Shown here: in pieces, positions 22,945 through 34,238 of the stretch
Layout of the letters: every line of letters begins with the position of its first letter
How positions within the stretch are numbered: position 1 is the stretch's first letter
Assembly: GCA_030704615.1 (NCBI GenBank)
Contig: CM060734.1
Location: 1,054,001-1,118,000, forward strand
Reading direction: 5' to 3'
DNA length: 64,000 nt
From: Takakia lepidozioides
Taxonomy: Eukaryota; Streptophyta; Takakiopsida; Takakiales; Takakiaceae
The notes under the pieces: model-generated
Databases searched by the model: none
What the model was told of the DNA's origin: nothing
Seen by the model: only the letters and a program-made list of their open reading frames with translations
Program-made: the position numbers and the translations under genes

Positions 22945-23400
22945 CATGAACTATGTAATGTGGTATGTGGATGACCATGATTTGAAATGTGTAATTCACA
23001 TCAATTCGTCGGCTGTGCAATGATATGGCCTCCAACTATACGGAGTGAGGTCTGAGTGACAACTTTTAGGTAGTGCACATTTGTCATTGCATCGTTCGAA
23101 GTCTACATGTCTTGCTGTCGCTATGCACTACAATCATCTTTTGAAGATGATCATAACTCTCATTGTTATTTGAGGAGGGAGGAAGTCTTCTCGTGGCAGC
23201 CTTTATGGCGCACACTTTGTGAGGATATTTTGTCGTCTTCGTAATTGTAAAAATGAAACAAACATTTGTAATTGCACAATGTTGGATGCTGCAATTGTAG
23301 GCCTCAACGCTCGTCTTGATTCTATTTAGGCAAGATTCCCTGCATTAATTCCACGGTCATAGGACCATCCACGGTTATAGGCGGCGCATGTTAATGCTGA
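22945..23400. other. 3' region of the transposase gene
   Basis: AT-rich, non-coding, probably 3' untranslated sequence leading to the terminus. No other feature is seen. Confidence 0.4.
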
Positions 23401-23563
23401 CGTGGCAGTTGACGGACAGTGCCACGTCATCATTTACCGCCACATCAGCATGCTGACATGACGCTCACGCCACGTCAGCATGTGTGCAGGCTCACGCCAC
23501 GTCAGCTGGCGTGAGCGTACGCTCGCACGCTCACGTGCAACGCTCACGCCATTGCGTCGTTGA
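23400..23563. repeat. Right terminus of the composite element
   Basis: Several GCTCACGCCACGTCAGC units, CCACGTCA words and a final GCTCACGTGCAACGCTCACG precede the break at about 23,564. On the minus strand it reads GGCGTGAGCGTTGCACGTGA, matching the left end with small differences. Confidence 0.6.
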
Positions 23564-23564
23564 T

Positions 23565-24112
23565 TTCTTCCCTCATTTGCACTCCAAGGTTGAGTTCTCT
23601 TAAACTTCATGAACTGTTGATGAGCATATTTGTTCTTGTTGCTCATCTTTTGCGACTTTGCATATGTGATCTGGACATACCTACGTGCATGCGGACCAAA
23701 TATGAGCTTGAACCAAGTTCATTCAATGGGTCATTCAAGTGTTGAATGCATCTACGTGTTGTAGAGACCGAAAACTGCGTTTCGCCTGCACATGGTTTTT
23801 TTTTAAAATTCCATTATTAAACCATATGCTTAATGACAGCATATACAATGTGCGCGCAAAATTTGGGAGTGAACAAAAGTCATCTGGACCCAAAACCATA
23901 TTTTCTTCCCTCATTTGCACTCCAAAGTTGAGTTGTCTTCAATTTCATGCACTCTTCATAGAGAGTTCCGCAATAGTGAACGAAGAAAACATTTTTTTTA
24001 AAAATTTGTTTTTTGGTCCAATCTTTTGCAGGATGTAGTGGTGCAAGGGTTGAATTCACGGAACAAAATACATCAAAAATAAAAATCATTATGTAGCAGA
24101 AATCCCCAATCC
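23565..24112. repeat. CACTA-associated repeat units, right side of the insertion
   Basis: Two successive units of CTTCCCTCATTTGCACTCCA (23,567 and 23,908) are separated by GACCAAATATGAGCTTGAAC ... GGACCCAAAACCATATTTTC, giving a tandem period of about 340 bases. It is homologous to 12,110-12,342 and 3165-3425. Confidence 0.6.
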
Positions 24113-24558
24113 TAGACCCCCAGGCGAGAGGGTACTGCGACGCCCCAGCAGGCCTACGACGTTGGGGAGTCGCAACCTCGCCATTGTGGACCGGGGTGCC
24201 GTTGCGACTCCCGGGTGTCGCAGGGCATGTCTGCGACGCTAGGGCGTCGCAAACCCCAGTGCGAGCTGGCTCGGCCCTCCCACGTGCCTAAGTGGGAGGG
24301 GGGTGTCGTTGCGACTCCCGAGCGTTGCAGCCTGCCAAGGGCGTCGCAACCCCCAGCGCGCTGGCGGGTCATGCCCTAATTCCAGCTACGTGGTGGCAAC
24401 GCAAGATGGGGAAACGTTACCTGAGCGGCGCCGTTGTGACGCTCCGACGTCGCAATCTCTGGGCCGGGCACCTGCGTGACGCGGCAGTCGCAGGGGGGTC
24501 GGTGAGTCCGGCGCGCCCGGGGTCTCGGCATCGCTAACCCCCCCTAAACGTAGTAGTG
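24113..24558. mobile_element. Right end of a second CACTA-like element with GCGAC palindromes
   Basis: Palindromes of the form TGCGACGCYNNGGCGTCGCA occur at about 24,136, 24,205, 24,229, 24,310, 24,345, 24,425 and 24,478. They are followed by CGCTAACCCCCCCTAAACGT and AGTAGTG, ending at 24,558. The terminus equals that at 5,057 apart from a few bases. Together with the repeat units before it, this is the right end of the element into which the 11.2-kb transposon inserted. No left end (CACTACTACG) was found in the window. Confidence 0.55.
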
Positions 24559-24959
24559 ACCGGAGACTCACCTAATGAACCCTATAGCCGTCTACACTCA
24601 AACCAGCTCCGATCTAACGGTCTACTGGAATTACAAAGAGCAGTAGCGACTCCTCAATACTCCTCATATAGCCAGTACTGTTCACTATTTACAAATGAGG
24701 AGCCACTACAGGGTAGGGCAGGGCAAGGAACCAGTGGCCATGAAAGACAAGCAAGGTTACGAGTTGTGAAAATTACGAGCTGTTGGATGGCGATCACGGC
24801 ATTGGGCAGCCACCGAGCAACGGGCCCACGCAGCCGTAAACGTCCTCGTAGTAGAGGCGTCAGTGACCAGGGTCTTGGGGTGCCCCCCACACTTGCGCAA
24901 AGGCCCCACGTACTGCTCCAACACCAGCCCCATCCTCCACAACATCCCCACCATGGCTA

Positions 24960-27884
24960 GTGTCAGGACCCCATCTCCCAACACCAGCGCTCACCTTGGC
25001 ACCGACATCACCTGCACCAACACCACTTCCACCCGACCCCGGCTCTGATACTCACAAGCAACCTGAGGAGGGGCCAATCCTACACATCCCTCAGGGCCAT
25101 CTATCGACAGCCTCCTGCAACGATCAGCACATGTGCGACAGGACAACGACATCACAACTCCAGTCAACACTAGTGGTACAATCGGACTCAAACCAACCCA
25201 CAGTTGTTGTGCTCCAGAGACTCTCCACCGAAGTGCATGGACGTCCCATGCTATTCACCTCCCTGCCTGGCTCTCCACCCCGCTTTCAACAGCGAGTTTC
25301 TGATCTTCTCCCTTCTTCTTCTGGGAGATCCAATTTGCCAGCTCCCCCGGTTATTCCACCTTCTCCATCAGTGCCACCATCGACATCCACTCAAGCTTCT
25401 CCAACTGATGACCGCATTCCTTGTCCTGCTTGTGGATGACCATTTGCTCGGATCAGAGGCCTCGCCATCAGCGCACTTGTTCGGCTTTTCGACAGTCCCA
25501 CACTGACGGTTCTTCTCTATCCATCCCTATATATGCGTTACCCACTCCTCCTCTTGCCTTCGCATGGGTTTGGTTCTCCACTCTAGATGTCCTCAGCGCT
25601 TTTCATCTGGGACCGCCTCGGCCTCGCCTCTATACATGGATCGCCAAGTGGCACTAAGACAAGAGGTCCAACAAGCTCTTTGCATGCCTCTGGACCGTCT
25701 GGCCCGCGATCCTGCTGATATCTCGGCTTGGCATCTTCTTTTGTTTTTTGCTCAGTGGTGTTTGGTCTTGCCCCCACGTGGTGGTGATGCTGGTCATAGA
25801 GAAACACGCATCCGTCTCCGCCATTTTCTATCTTGGGATTGGGAGTGTCTGCAAGAAGAGCACTATCTCCGTGCACAAGCTCTTGCTGCACGAACCCCTC
25901 CGGATATCTTGCCACAGCCGACCCTCTCTACCCACAAACGGCTCCGATGCAGTTTATTGTTGGGTCGTGTTGGTGAGTATTCGCGTGCAGCTCGTGCTCT
26001 GGCACCTTTCACTCCCGCACCACCTTATTCAGACACTGTTGCCTCTTTGGAGGCCCTTCGTCCCCCATCTGAGCACATTTTTCCAGTTTTTGTCGATGAG
26101 TTGGAGCCGGACTCTCTAGCTAGATCGTGATAGCTTCACCAGGGCTTTTACACGCAGTCCGCATCTCTCTGCAGCTGGACCGTTTGGTTTGTTGTAGGAA
26201 CATCTGCGTGACTACTTCAATCCCCAGGATTCTGCTAGTGGCTTCTCCCAACTCTTTCATGTTTGTTCTCTATTGCCAGTGGTCGCATACCTGTATCAGC
26301 GGTCTCCTTGGGGCTTCACGACTCTTGGCTATGTCCAAACATACTGGTCCTGACATATGTCCTATTGCTGTGGGGGAGGTTATCTTACCATCTTGTTAGC
26401 CGCTCTCTATGTCTTCAGTATCGAGATGCATTCTCCGCCCACCTCTTTCCACATCAGTTTGGCGTTGCCACTCCAGGAGGTTGTGAAGCTGTCGTACATG
26501 GGATCCGCGCCACACTTGACCTTCATCCTGACTGGGTTGTTCTTCAAGTCGACGTCACCAATGCCTTCAACACTGTCTCACGTGCTGCCATCTTTCAGGA
26601 GCTCTGTTCTGCTGGAGGTGATTTTCATCAGCTTATCCCGTTTGTCAGACTGTTCTATGCGTCTGGTGCTCCCCTCTTTTACAGTCACCATTCTCGCACA
26701 GACGATTATAGTATTATACAGTCGGAGGTGGGCACTCGTCAAGGGAATCCATTAGGGGGCCCTCTTTTTGCCATGGCGCATGTGCGCGCCCTTATATCGT
26801 CTGCACAAGCATGTCCTTCTTGTCTATTCCCTTTTGTTGCAGATGACACCCACATCGTCGGTCCGACATCCGAGGTCCTCCCGGCTTACAATCATTTCAT
26901 CACCTAGTTGCACTATGTGGGGCTCTCGGTTCAACCTCGCAAGTGTGTTGTGTGGTCTCCATCCGGTTTACCATCTGACTTTTTGCCACCTGCCCATTTT
27001 CTCACACCATCTGATGGCATCCGGATCTTGGACGTTCCTTTTGGCACCACCTCATTCACTTCAACTTCCTGGAGAACGCACTTCAAGAGGGTCAAAATCT
27101 CCCATTCCGAGCTCCTTCCTAGGCTTGGGGATTTACATGTAGCCTATGGTATTCTTACAAGGTATTTCATTCAACGACCATCGTACCTTTTCATGGTCTT
27201 CACCTACCGCTGAATTCTTGCAGTCTCTATTGCAGTTTGATGCTCACATTATGGGGTTTTTGGTCGTTTACTGGGGGCCGGTGCTCTGGATGGTTCCCAA
27301 GGGGCTTTACCTCGGCAACAAGCTTACCTATGTCCACTGGCGGGGTGGGTCTACTCTCCACTGCCACCACTGCTCCTTCTGCTTTCCTTGGCAGTTGGGT
27401 TGTGGTCGCTCCAGCCCTTACATCTCGATTTTTATGGACCAACAACCCCTACTCATGGATGACATTGCTCACGTGGATAACGGTCCGCTCTCATTCCAAC
27501 AACATCTTTGATCTGCACGGGATCTTCTTCATCCATCAGTGCGAGCTTGCCTTCCGCCATTTGAGCAGTTGGTTACTCATGGCTTGGACCATCTCCAGGA
27601 GACCATTGTGGAACGTGTGCACCAACAAACCTTTTCTAGCATGCTTTCCGGTGCATCTTCTGATGTGCATCGTGTCAGGCTCTTATCTTGCGTGGGACCA
27701 GGGGCGGGTGCGTGGCTTATAGCACGACCTACTATCACGCCGTTTCGTTTGTCGTCTCCAATCTTTGCCACGACTTTCTGCATTCGTCTTGGCTTACCAC
27801 ATCTTTCTATGCTTGGCTTACAGCGCTGTGTTTATCACCAACCCATCGATCCACTTGCTGTTCACCTCCTTCGTTGTCCATGTG
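24960..27884 (+). pseudogene. R2/NeSL-like LINE, 5' part: zinc finger, RT
   Basis: A Pro/Thr-rich leader ends in RIPCPACG (25,420), the start of a CCHH finger whose second half (RGLA, HQRTCSAF) lies in other frames after a stop and a frameshift. A helical region (PLDRLARDPADISAWHLLLF, near 25,690-25,750) precedes the reverse transcriptase: VDVTNAFNTVSRAAIF (motif A, near 26,550), GTRQGNPLGGPLFAM (motif B) and FVADDTHIVG (active-site ADD, near 26,845). A stop interrupts at 26,905. The 3' part carries CVYHQPIDPLAVHLLRCPC, the CCHC motif that precedes the C-terminal endonuclease in R2-type LINEs. Frames are broken several times, so the copy is dead. It is cut at 27,884 by a CACTA transposon and resumes at 32,552. 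Confidence 0.7.
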
Positions 27885-28324
27885 CACTACAACAGAAGTG
27901 TTCAAGAATAATAGCATTAGGCTAGCAGACAAGATGGAGCATGACGCCAAAAAAACACCAAGTTCCATTGTACAAAGACCCCACAACCCTACATCTTAAC
28001 CAACCCTTTTGAGCTGTCTACAGTGATCAAACCCTAAACTTGGCTTGCATCGCCAATGCTTTCGATCACTCCTACACTCCATATCATACACCTCACTTCA
28101 CACTTAACAACATCTGCACATTCATTGTAGTAATTTGCAATATATGCAAACCATTAGATGTACTTCCATCCATCGTATCACAATATTTCAACCACTCAAC
28201 CAGTCATATGTAGGCACCTCGTCATTTGCAGTCACACACTCAAATCTTTCATCCATTTATCCATTCATCCAAATATTTTGAAATTCATTCAAAATTAGAC
28301 ACCTATATATTGTTTGGGCAACCA

Positions 28325-28525
28325 ACATTCGACACGTGCAGTCGTGCAGTCATGCAGTCATACATTGGAATGTCCATGTCATCCTAGTATAGTGATGGAC
28401 ATGACTCGTAGTCATATCAGCCATCTCAATGCATCCGGTCAATTGTGTTTGACCGCAGATCCGCAGATCGAAAGTCATGTAGTCAGATATATGACTTCTG
28501 CCTAGCTCCATTGGCATTAATGACT
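28325..28525. repeat. Left subterminal array of the CACTA element
   Basis: Iterated GCAGTCATGCAGTCAT, GTAGTCATAT, AAAGTCATGTAGTCA and ATGACTGCA words. The same words fill the right end (32,005-32,515), as expected for subterminal binding sites. Confidence 0.65.
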
Positions 28526-29029
28526 GCAATTTGCATTTTGTAGACAGATATGCCACGACGGGCCCAAAGTGGCAGATGTAAAAGCCACAAAACCTACTAA
28601 GATAAGTTATTGTACACTAGCTTTGTTCAAGGCATTCAACTGACTCTCCTATGTCTAACATAGTGATGCTCAAAATACTTTGTTATTTCAAAAATCATAT
28701 TAGGTATGAAGTTTGATTTATTTAATTTAAAAAAAATCCATAGATTTTTGCCAAGAGCCCAAAAACTAAAACCAAGTCTAGGTGGGTAGCATTGTAGGCT
28801 CTGAGGCTATCCCCACCAAAACTGCATCAAACGAGTTTCATACCACCAAGATATGGCCAAAGAGACAATAGATAATTTAAATCAAGTCGTCACAAACTTT
28901 AAATGGAAAAGTTAAAAAATAAAAATAAAATAAAAAATTAGTGTTGCGGGGCCAGTGTGCATAGAGGCTTGGGACTTTGTCGTTTTTCTTTGCATGCGTC
29001 GTAGAGTGGAAGTGGCAAGATATCTGTCC

Positions 29030-29620
29030 TAGCACACGGGCGTGAGAAAGAGGCTTTGGAGACCTATGCGCAAATGATGCTGGAAGGGTTGCAGTCGTTT
29101 GCTCTCGTTTCATTTGCAATGTGTGTGCAAATGAGCCTGGCTGCCCTCGAAAATGACAAAGAGGTCCATGTAGGCGAATCAGTGAAGCTGGAATTGTATC
29201 AGCTGTTATTCTGAACACTTTCCCTGGTGCATCGACGACGCAAAGGGAGTGTACAAAATGCGGTGTCGTGGAGAGCGATGAATGTGCATGACAGGGGTGC
29301 GGACGGGATGGAGGCTGTGGAGACCTATGAGCAAATGATGCCGAAAGGGGGTGAAACTAGCCTGACCACATCCCGTTTGTCGTTTGCAATGTTTGCACAT
29401 GCTCCACCCTAGCAACCTTGGAAATAAGAGCTTGGCAGCCCTGGAGAAGTACGTAGAGGTCCATGGTGACATTGAGTCAAAGCTGGAATTGTTCTCGCTG
29501 TCATTCTAAACTCTGCCCTAGTGGCATGTATGCCAAAACCCTAGAAAAGAACGCAAAGGTCTATGGTGACATTGTCAAAGCTGGAATTGTATCAGATGTC
29601 ATTCACAACGGAGGACATTG
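29030..29620. repeat. Degenerate direct repeats inside the CACTA element
   Basis: AAGCTGGAATTGTATCAGCTG recurs at 29,188 and, with changes, at 29,479 and 29,577. GAGACCTATGCGCAAATGATG-like units (29,058 and 29,319) and AGGTCCATGTAGGCGA-type units (29,161, 29,457, 29,557, 29,741) recur as well. The repeats read as short helix-like peptides (ETYAQMMLEG, ETYEQMMPKG). They suggest decayed copies of a repeat-protein gene, perhaps a PPR-type fragment, but I cannot assign the family. Confidence 0.35.
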
Positions 29621-30899
29621 TGAGGTTCTTGAAAGGGAGGGAAACTGTGGGGCTTGGGGCCGGACTTAGGGCCGGATATCACTACCCTGTGGACATATAT
29701 GCCAAATAGGAGCTTGGCAGCCTTGGAAAAGCACAGAGAGGTCCATATGACATTGGCACTGAAGTAGTCAAGCTTTGGTTGTGTAAAATGTGGAAGATGA
29801 GTACATGTGTCTCCAGTGATGAGGTTTGCAATTCGGACAACAACGGATGAGCTCTGTGTACAAGAACATTGCAGTAAACTGTGTAAGGCTTGGAAGAACA
29901 ATAGAAACCATGCATATTCTTTTGTCCATCTCCAACCTCTCTTTCCATATCAACAACCCAGAGCAATCCTGCTGGAGAGTGGGTTGCTCCAGCCACTTTA
30001 CCATTTTGCTCTTCCTCTCTTCCCTTATTTATGTTGTGATCATACTCCCAAATTTTGCAGTGTCCATTAGGCTTTACTTCCTTTGTTGACTGAACATCTA
30101 TGTCATTGATTTGCTGTCTGGTGTGCTACTTCTGTTGCAGGTCTGCTCTCCTTTCCAAGTCATTGTCAGTGTTGTTGATGTTGGCTTCATTAATTATTGG
30201 TACTTCCATGTCACTGTTATCTCCTGAAACACTTGCCCTTTTGCTTCCTCATCTCCTGGCGCTTCTGAATTCAGGTCCTCATCCTCATTCTGGCTAAAGC
30301 CCTGACGTTGATCAACATTCTTGCATGCTTCATTTTTAGATAAGTCTCCTAATTTCTTTGTGGTTTCCTGCATGTCTTCACATCTTGTAGGTTCCATATT
30401 GATGGCTGAAAATTCTTTGTTCCCTCCTTGTGCATTGTCAAGCCTTTACTTCTGTGTTTTCTTAGCCCAACTCATCTTGCTACTCCCTAGTTCTGATCCT
30501 GGTTTGTTCCGTTGATGTGCAAGTCAGATGTTGATTGTCCCTTTTCTTCGTACCGCATTCGACTATGTGTTGTTGCCCTCCACTTTCTTTGGTGAGCAGC
30601 CACTTCAGCCCTTACATTCCAGTGTGTTGTAGTTATCTTGATCAAGACCTGCCCCCCTGCTTTCATTGTTCTTTGTGGAATGCTCTCCCATTTCATGCCA
30701 CTTTGTGTGTTGGTTCTGCTGCCTGCAGGCATCACCACCTTCCTTCTAACAGCACATGGCTCTTTCTCCAGGTCTTCCTCATCATGCTTGATGCGCATTG
30801 CTTGATGCCCAACATGCTTGATTCGCATTGCCTTTTTTTCTCACCACAGGGAGATTTACCAAATTGGGTGTGCATTTTGCTTTAATCATATTTTGCGCA

Positions 30900-31650
30900 T
30901 ATCCTTCACCAATGTTCTTGTCTCTGTTCTAATGTGTGCAGGTTCCTGCTCACGGTGGACAAGCCTCTGGCCAGAGGGCATTACAGGTCAGATTATTGGT
31001 TCATTGGAACTTACATGATTTTTAATGCATGTTTTCATTGTTCGTGGTGGTCGTGGTACCGTCTAATACGTCCAGTGCATGTGTTTTTGTATGTAGGTAC
31101 GTGGCCACGAACAAGAAGCCACAGTTCAGAGGGCAGTACAGGTGCAGCCTGTCAGCAAGACAACCCCCACCCCGATGGTCCTTGATTGCCAGAATGGGTA
31201 AGAGATCCTCCATCTATTTATTCATAGTCATAACCTCCCATTATGAACTTTGCTTTGACACATTCAATGGCATGTGGCTTCCTTTCATGCCATGTTGCTT
31301 CTGCTCCAGCTTTAATATTGACTGCAGGCCAGAGTTAACAATTTGTGCATTTTTGGGGATGGATGGCAGTTGACGGTTGGTGACCAAGTCCGGCTTATCG
31401 ACACGGTTTCGAGGGCAACAGCAGCATCTGGGCATATTGTTGGTCTACAGGGGATGTCGGGGAGTATATCCTGTGGTGCCAGAAGGGTATGTGGCCATCA
31501 TGATTAGATGTCATCCTTACCAAAGCCCCTCTATCGTATCACAGTAAGTCTATGAAACCTGTGCATACAGAATTGGGAGACACTATAGGTCATGTTACAC
31601 TTTGGAGCGACAGGCTCGTGAAGATATTGAAAATGAAGTGGTCAGTGAGC
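30900..31650 (+). other. Possible captured exons inside the CACTA element
   Basis: Three short open blocks have good splice borders: GCAG|GTTCC...TACAG|GTCAG (30,941-30,986), TAG|GTACG...AATGG|GTAAG (31,098-31,198) and GCAG|GCCAG...AGAAG|GGTATG (31,328-31,485). The last reads CIFGDGWQLTVGDQVRLIDT, then TAASGHIVGLQG, which looks like real protein. I do not recognise the protein. Position inside a non-autonomous CACTA element favours a captured gene fragment. Confidence 0.35.
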
Positions 31651-32004
31651 GCCCTCCTGTTTTTTGCTGTTATATGACAATGGGTAGGAATCCTGAGGTC
31701 CGAGTGTTTGGTGGACTAAGTAGCGCCTGGTGAATGTTCTAGTTCTCATACTTTAGGCTCTTTTAGGACTTATGTGGCACTGGTTAGACTTTGCATCTGT
31801 CCATTTTGGATTTGACTGTCTATTGGAACAATTCAATGTAAAGTTATGTTTTCCTCGTTATGTGTGTCATTGTTTTTTTTCCAGTTGTGTGTTTCATTGT
31901 TCTTGTCTACCAGTATGATAGGTTCCCATGTTTTTGGGCATCAGATTCATCAGCACTATTTCTTTTACCCCACCCATTATATATTAATGTACTAAACGCA
32001 TGCT

Positions 32005-32515
32005 ACAGTCAGGCCCATGACTACAACCGCAGTGACGAGGAGCATTACCTAGAATTCTCATATCAAATGGTTATCCAATGCGTGGCACTAAACCCTAATT
32101 TAAATCACAGTCATGGGCTCGTCTACAGGGGCCCAAAATCTGATTTGTATCAGCAATTACCAGCACTCCACGTGCACAAGCCATACCACGCCACGTGTTG
32201 AACCAACATTGCACCAGACACAGTCATATGTGCCAGTCATGAACCCTACAGTAAGGAAGCCTAGTATGGCGACACGTGTCCATAGCTGACAGGCGCACCT
32301 GTTGTCCGCATGGAGCTCGTTGATCGCGCCGACATGGACTGCTGTAGTCGTAAATTACAGTCGTGGCCCATGACTATGAGCAGGCAGCTCAAGTGCCACG
32401 TCAACAGACAGCTCCACAACTGCGATTTACAACTACATGGCACTTACGACTGCAATGTCACAACTGACAGGGCTTTTTCCACTAGGTAGTCATGAAGTCA
32501 TAAATGGCTGATAAT
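32005..32515. repeat. Right subterminal array of the CACTA element
   Basis: Repeated CCATGACTA, CAGTCATG, TAGTCGTAAATTACAGTCGT, TTACGACTGCAATG and TAGTCATGAAGTCATAA words, matching the left array at 28,325-28,525. Confidence 0.65.
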
Positions 32516-32551
32516 ACTGGCAGACAGCAGCCGGAATTTGTTGTAGTGGTG

Positions 32552-33454
32552 GAGGAGACCGTCCAGCGACTAGTGATGTTGTGCGGGACGCCATCGCTTC
32601 TGTTGCTCGATAGGCTGGATTTCATGTGTTGCGGGAGCAAACTCACATGCTGCCTCTTGTGCACCTCAGTCCACTCCTCTGCGCGTCGACATCATCTTCT
32701 CTCGATATGGTTTGCGTACCCTTGCAGATGTTGTCATTGTCATTGCCGATCCTACTTACTTTCTCGATCAGCCTCTTTCCATGGCACTGCCGTTTTGATT
32801 GCTGCACAGACCAAGACCAAGCAACGAGACTATCAAGACCGTCATCCTACGGATGCGTTCCTTCCACTGGCTATGGAGATCTTTGGATGTCTTCGTCGAT
32901 AGTTCGACGACGTACTTGTGCTCATCATGCTGCTCAGAACAATATCAATAACATTCCCCATGCTTCCGTCTACGTAGCTTTCTATAGACAATGGGTTTCT
33001 CTATAGAGGGCACATAGAGGGCATAGGCCATGTTCATCTTGCATTGGGCTTCTGTAGCTTTATTCTTGTTTGTTTTAGGTGAAGGCAAAAAGGACCATGG
33101 AGCCTTGATGGGTGGTTCCCAAAAGTGAGGCGCCATTAAAGGGGCACCATGTCTATAGGCATGGCTTTGTCTCATCTTTATGCTCTTCCTGATGTCACAC
33201 CCATTTCTTTGTCTGATATGACTCAGGCAGTTGTATGGGATGATCATTTGGTTTGATTGGCTTGCTACGCTTTCTTTTTCATTTCTTTATGTTAAATCTT
33301 CCCTTGCTATGGGAATTTTCCATCTTTTGTACGGTTACGTCATGGAAGTTTGTAAATAAAGCTTTACAGGGTTACATCACTACTTTTTGTTATGATCCAA
33401 ATGTCTTCATTTCTCTTCTTCCTCTTCTACTTCCAGCCGAATCTCGTCTCTGAT
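32552..33454 (+). pseudogene. R2/NeSL-like LINE, 3' part: C-terminal endonuclease region
   Basis: This continues the LINE from 27,884. AGFHVLREQTHMLP, then RRVDIIFSRYGLRTLADVVIV, an AQTKTKQRDYQDRHPTDAFLP stretch (split by a frame change) and LAMEIFGCLRRQFDD can be read. The pattern R...D...DVVI...A..K...Y fits the PD-(D/E)XK restriction-like endonuclease at the C-terminus of R2-type LINEs. A TAG stop (32,612) and frame changes show decay. The 3' boundary near 33,454 is approximate. Confidence 0.6.
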
Positions 33455-33459
33455 CGCAC

Positions 33460-34215
33460 GTTTGTCCATCCATCTACTTGAAGGCCAAAACTCTCATTTA
33501 ATTTTTTTTTTGGATCTGGCAGTGGTTTCTCAATTTTAAGTAAAACATTCATCATAATGATCGAGTGTGGAACCATAAGTTGGATCCAGATCCATTCCTC
33601 GTTTCCAAAATTCCCTAAAGTCGATCAAAATTTAGCCCATTGTACATAGATAGCTAGTCCCAGGAAACATACAATGAAGCCCTTTCAAAATATCTTTCGA
33701 GTACAAACGCTCTGGCAAAGAGCATCAACAGTGTTAGCGAACCGATGCTAGCACTTGTACTCCCCTTGTCCCTGATCTTTAACCTTGCAGAGACTACCAA
33801 GGACACTTAGAGATGTCCACCTGTACAAGTCAGGACTTCCAAAGAGCATCGTCTATGCAAAGATCTGTAATACATATATATTGAAACATCCTTAATTCGG
33901 ATTCATGTTCAGAAAAATGTTACGTATATATATGCCTTCAGGGACATGAAAGCGTGAGACTTTCAACTTGACATTTCATCAGGTTCTCTCACAACCAATT
34001 GAAGTCCAATAACTGTCCCCTTCCTGATCTCCAGCTGTATGACTCTTCCGAAAGACCTTCAGTCATCTAGATCCCAGGTACGAGGAGACTGCATCTAGAC
34101 TCGACTACCTTGTTGTCCCACTAATAAATCTGTCTCTATGTTCTCGAGTCTTTGAACGATACAAGTTACTCATCATACATATGATCCATGGTTCGAGGAA
34201 AGTTGGGAGTGTTTG
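33460..34215. other. No gene recognised
   Basis: AT-rich sequence between the LINE and the small minus-strand gene. It may hold that gene's 3' untranslated region. No repeat or protein-like frame was found. Confidence 0.4.
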
Positions 34216-34238
34216 CTATTTACTGGGGTCTATACGAC

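Larger units (their letters stand above)
12343..23565. mobile_element. Composite DNA transposon carrying a ParB-methyltransferase and a MULE-like transposase
   Basis: An 11.2-kb insertion is delimited by CACTA-type repeat sequence that breaks at 12,342 and resumes near 23,566. The short flanks TTTTCTCCC and TTTCTTCCC resemble a 9-bp target duplication with changes, the size usual for Mutator-like elements. Both ends, read inward, show GGCGTGAGC, then CACGTGAGCG, then GCTCACGCCA (12,354-12,408, and 23,550 down to about 23,490), an imperfect terminal inverted repeat of about 50 bases. Inside, two genes diverge: methyltransferase on minus (18,684-13,039) and transposase on plus (about 20,016-22,944). 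Each gene's 3' end points to a terminus. Both carry frameshifts, so this copy is probably immobile on its own. Confidence 0.6.
27885..32548. mobile_element. CACTA transposon with perfect 10-bp termini, inserted in the LINE
   Basis: The element begins CACTACAACA (27,885-27,894) and ends TGTTGTAGTG (32,539-32,548), exact inverse complements and the hallmark terminus of CACTA (En/Spm) transposons. GTG stands on both sides (27,882-27,884 and 32,549-32,551), the 3-bp duplication expected for this superfamily. Removing the 4,664 bp and one GTG makes the LINE frame continuous from HLLRCPC into GGDRPATSDVVRDAIAS. Subterminal arrays of AGTCATG/CATGACT words lie at both ends. No TNPD/TNPA-type transposase was recognised inside, so it looks non-autonomous and may carry captured host sequence. 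Confidence 0.85.

Noticed and set aside
29030-29620. A PPR protein gene
   Set aside because: Only short helix-like fragments recur; no run of 35-residue motifs with the usual consensus is readable, so the family is not claimed.
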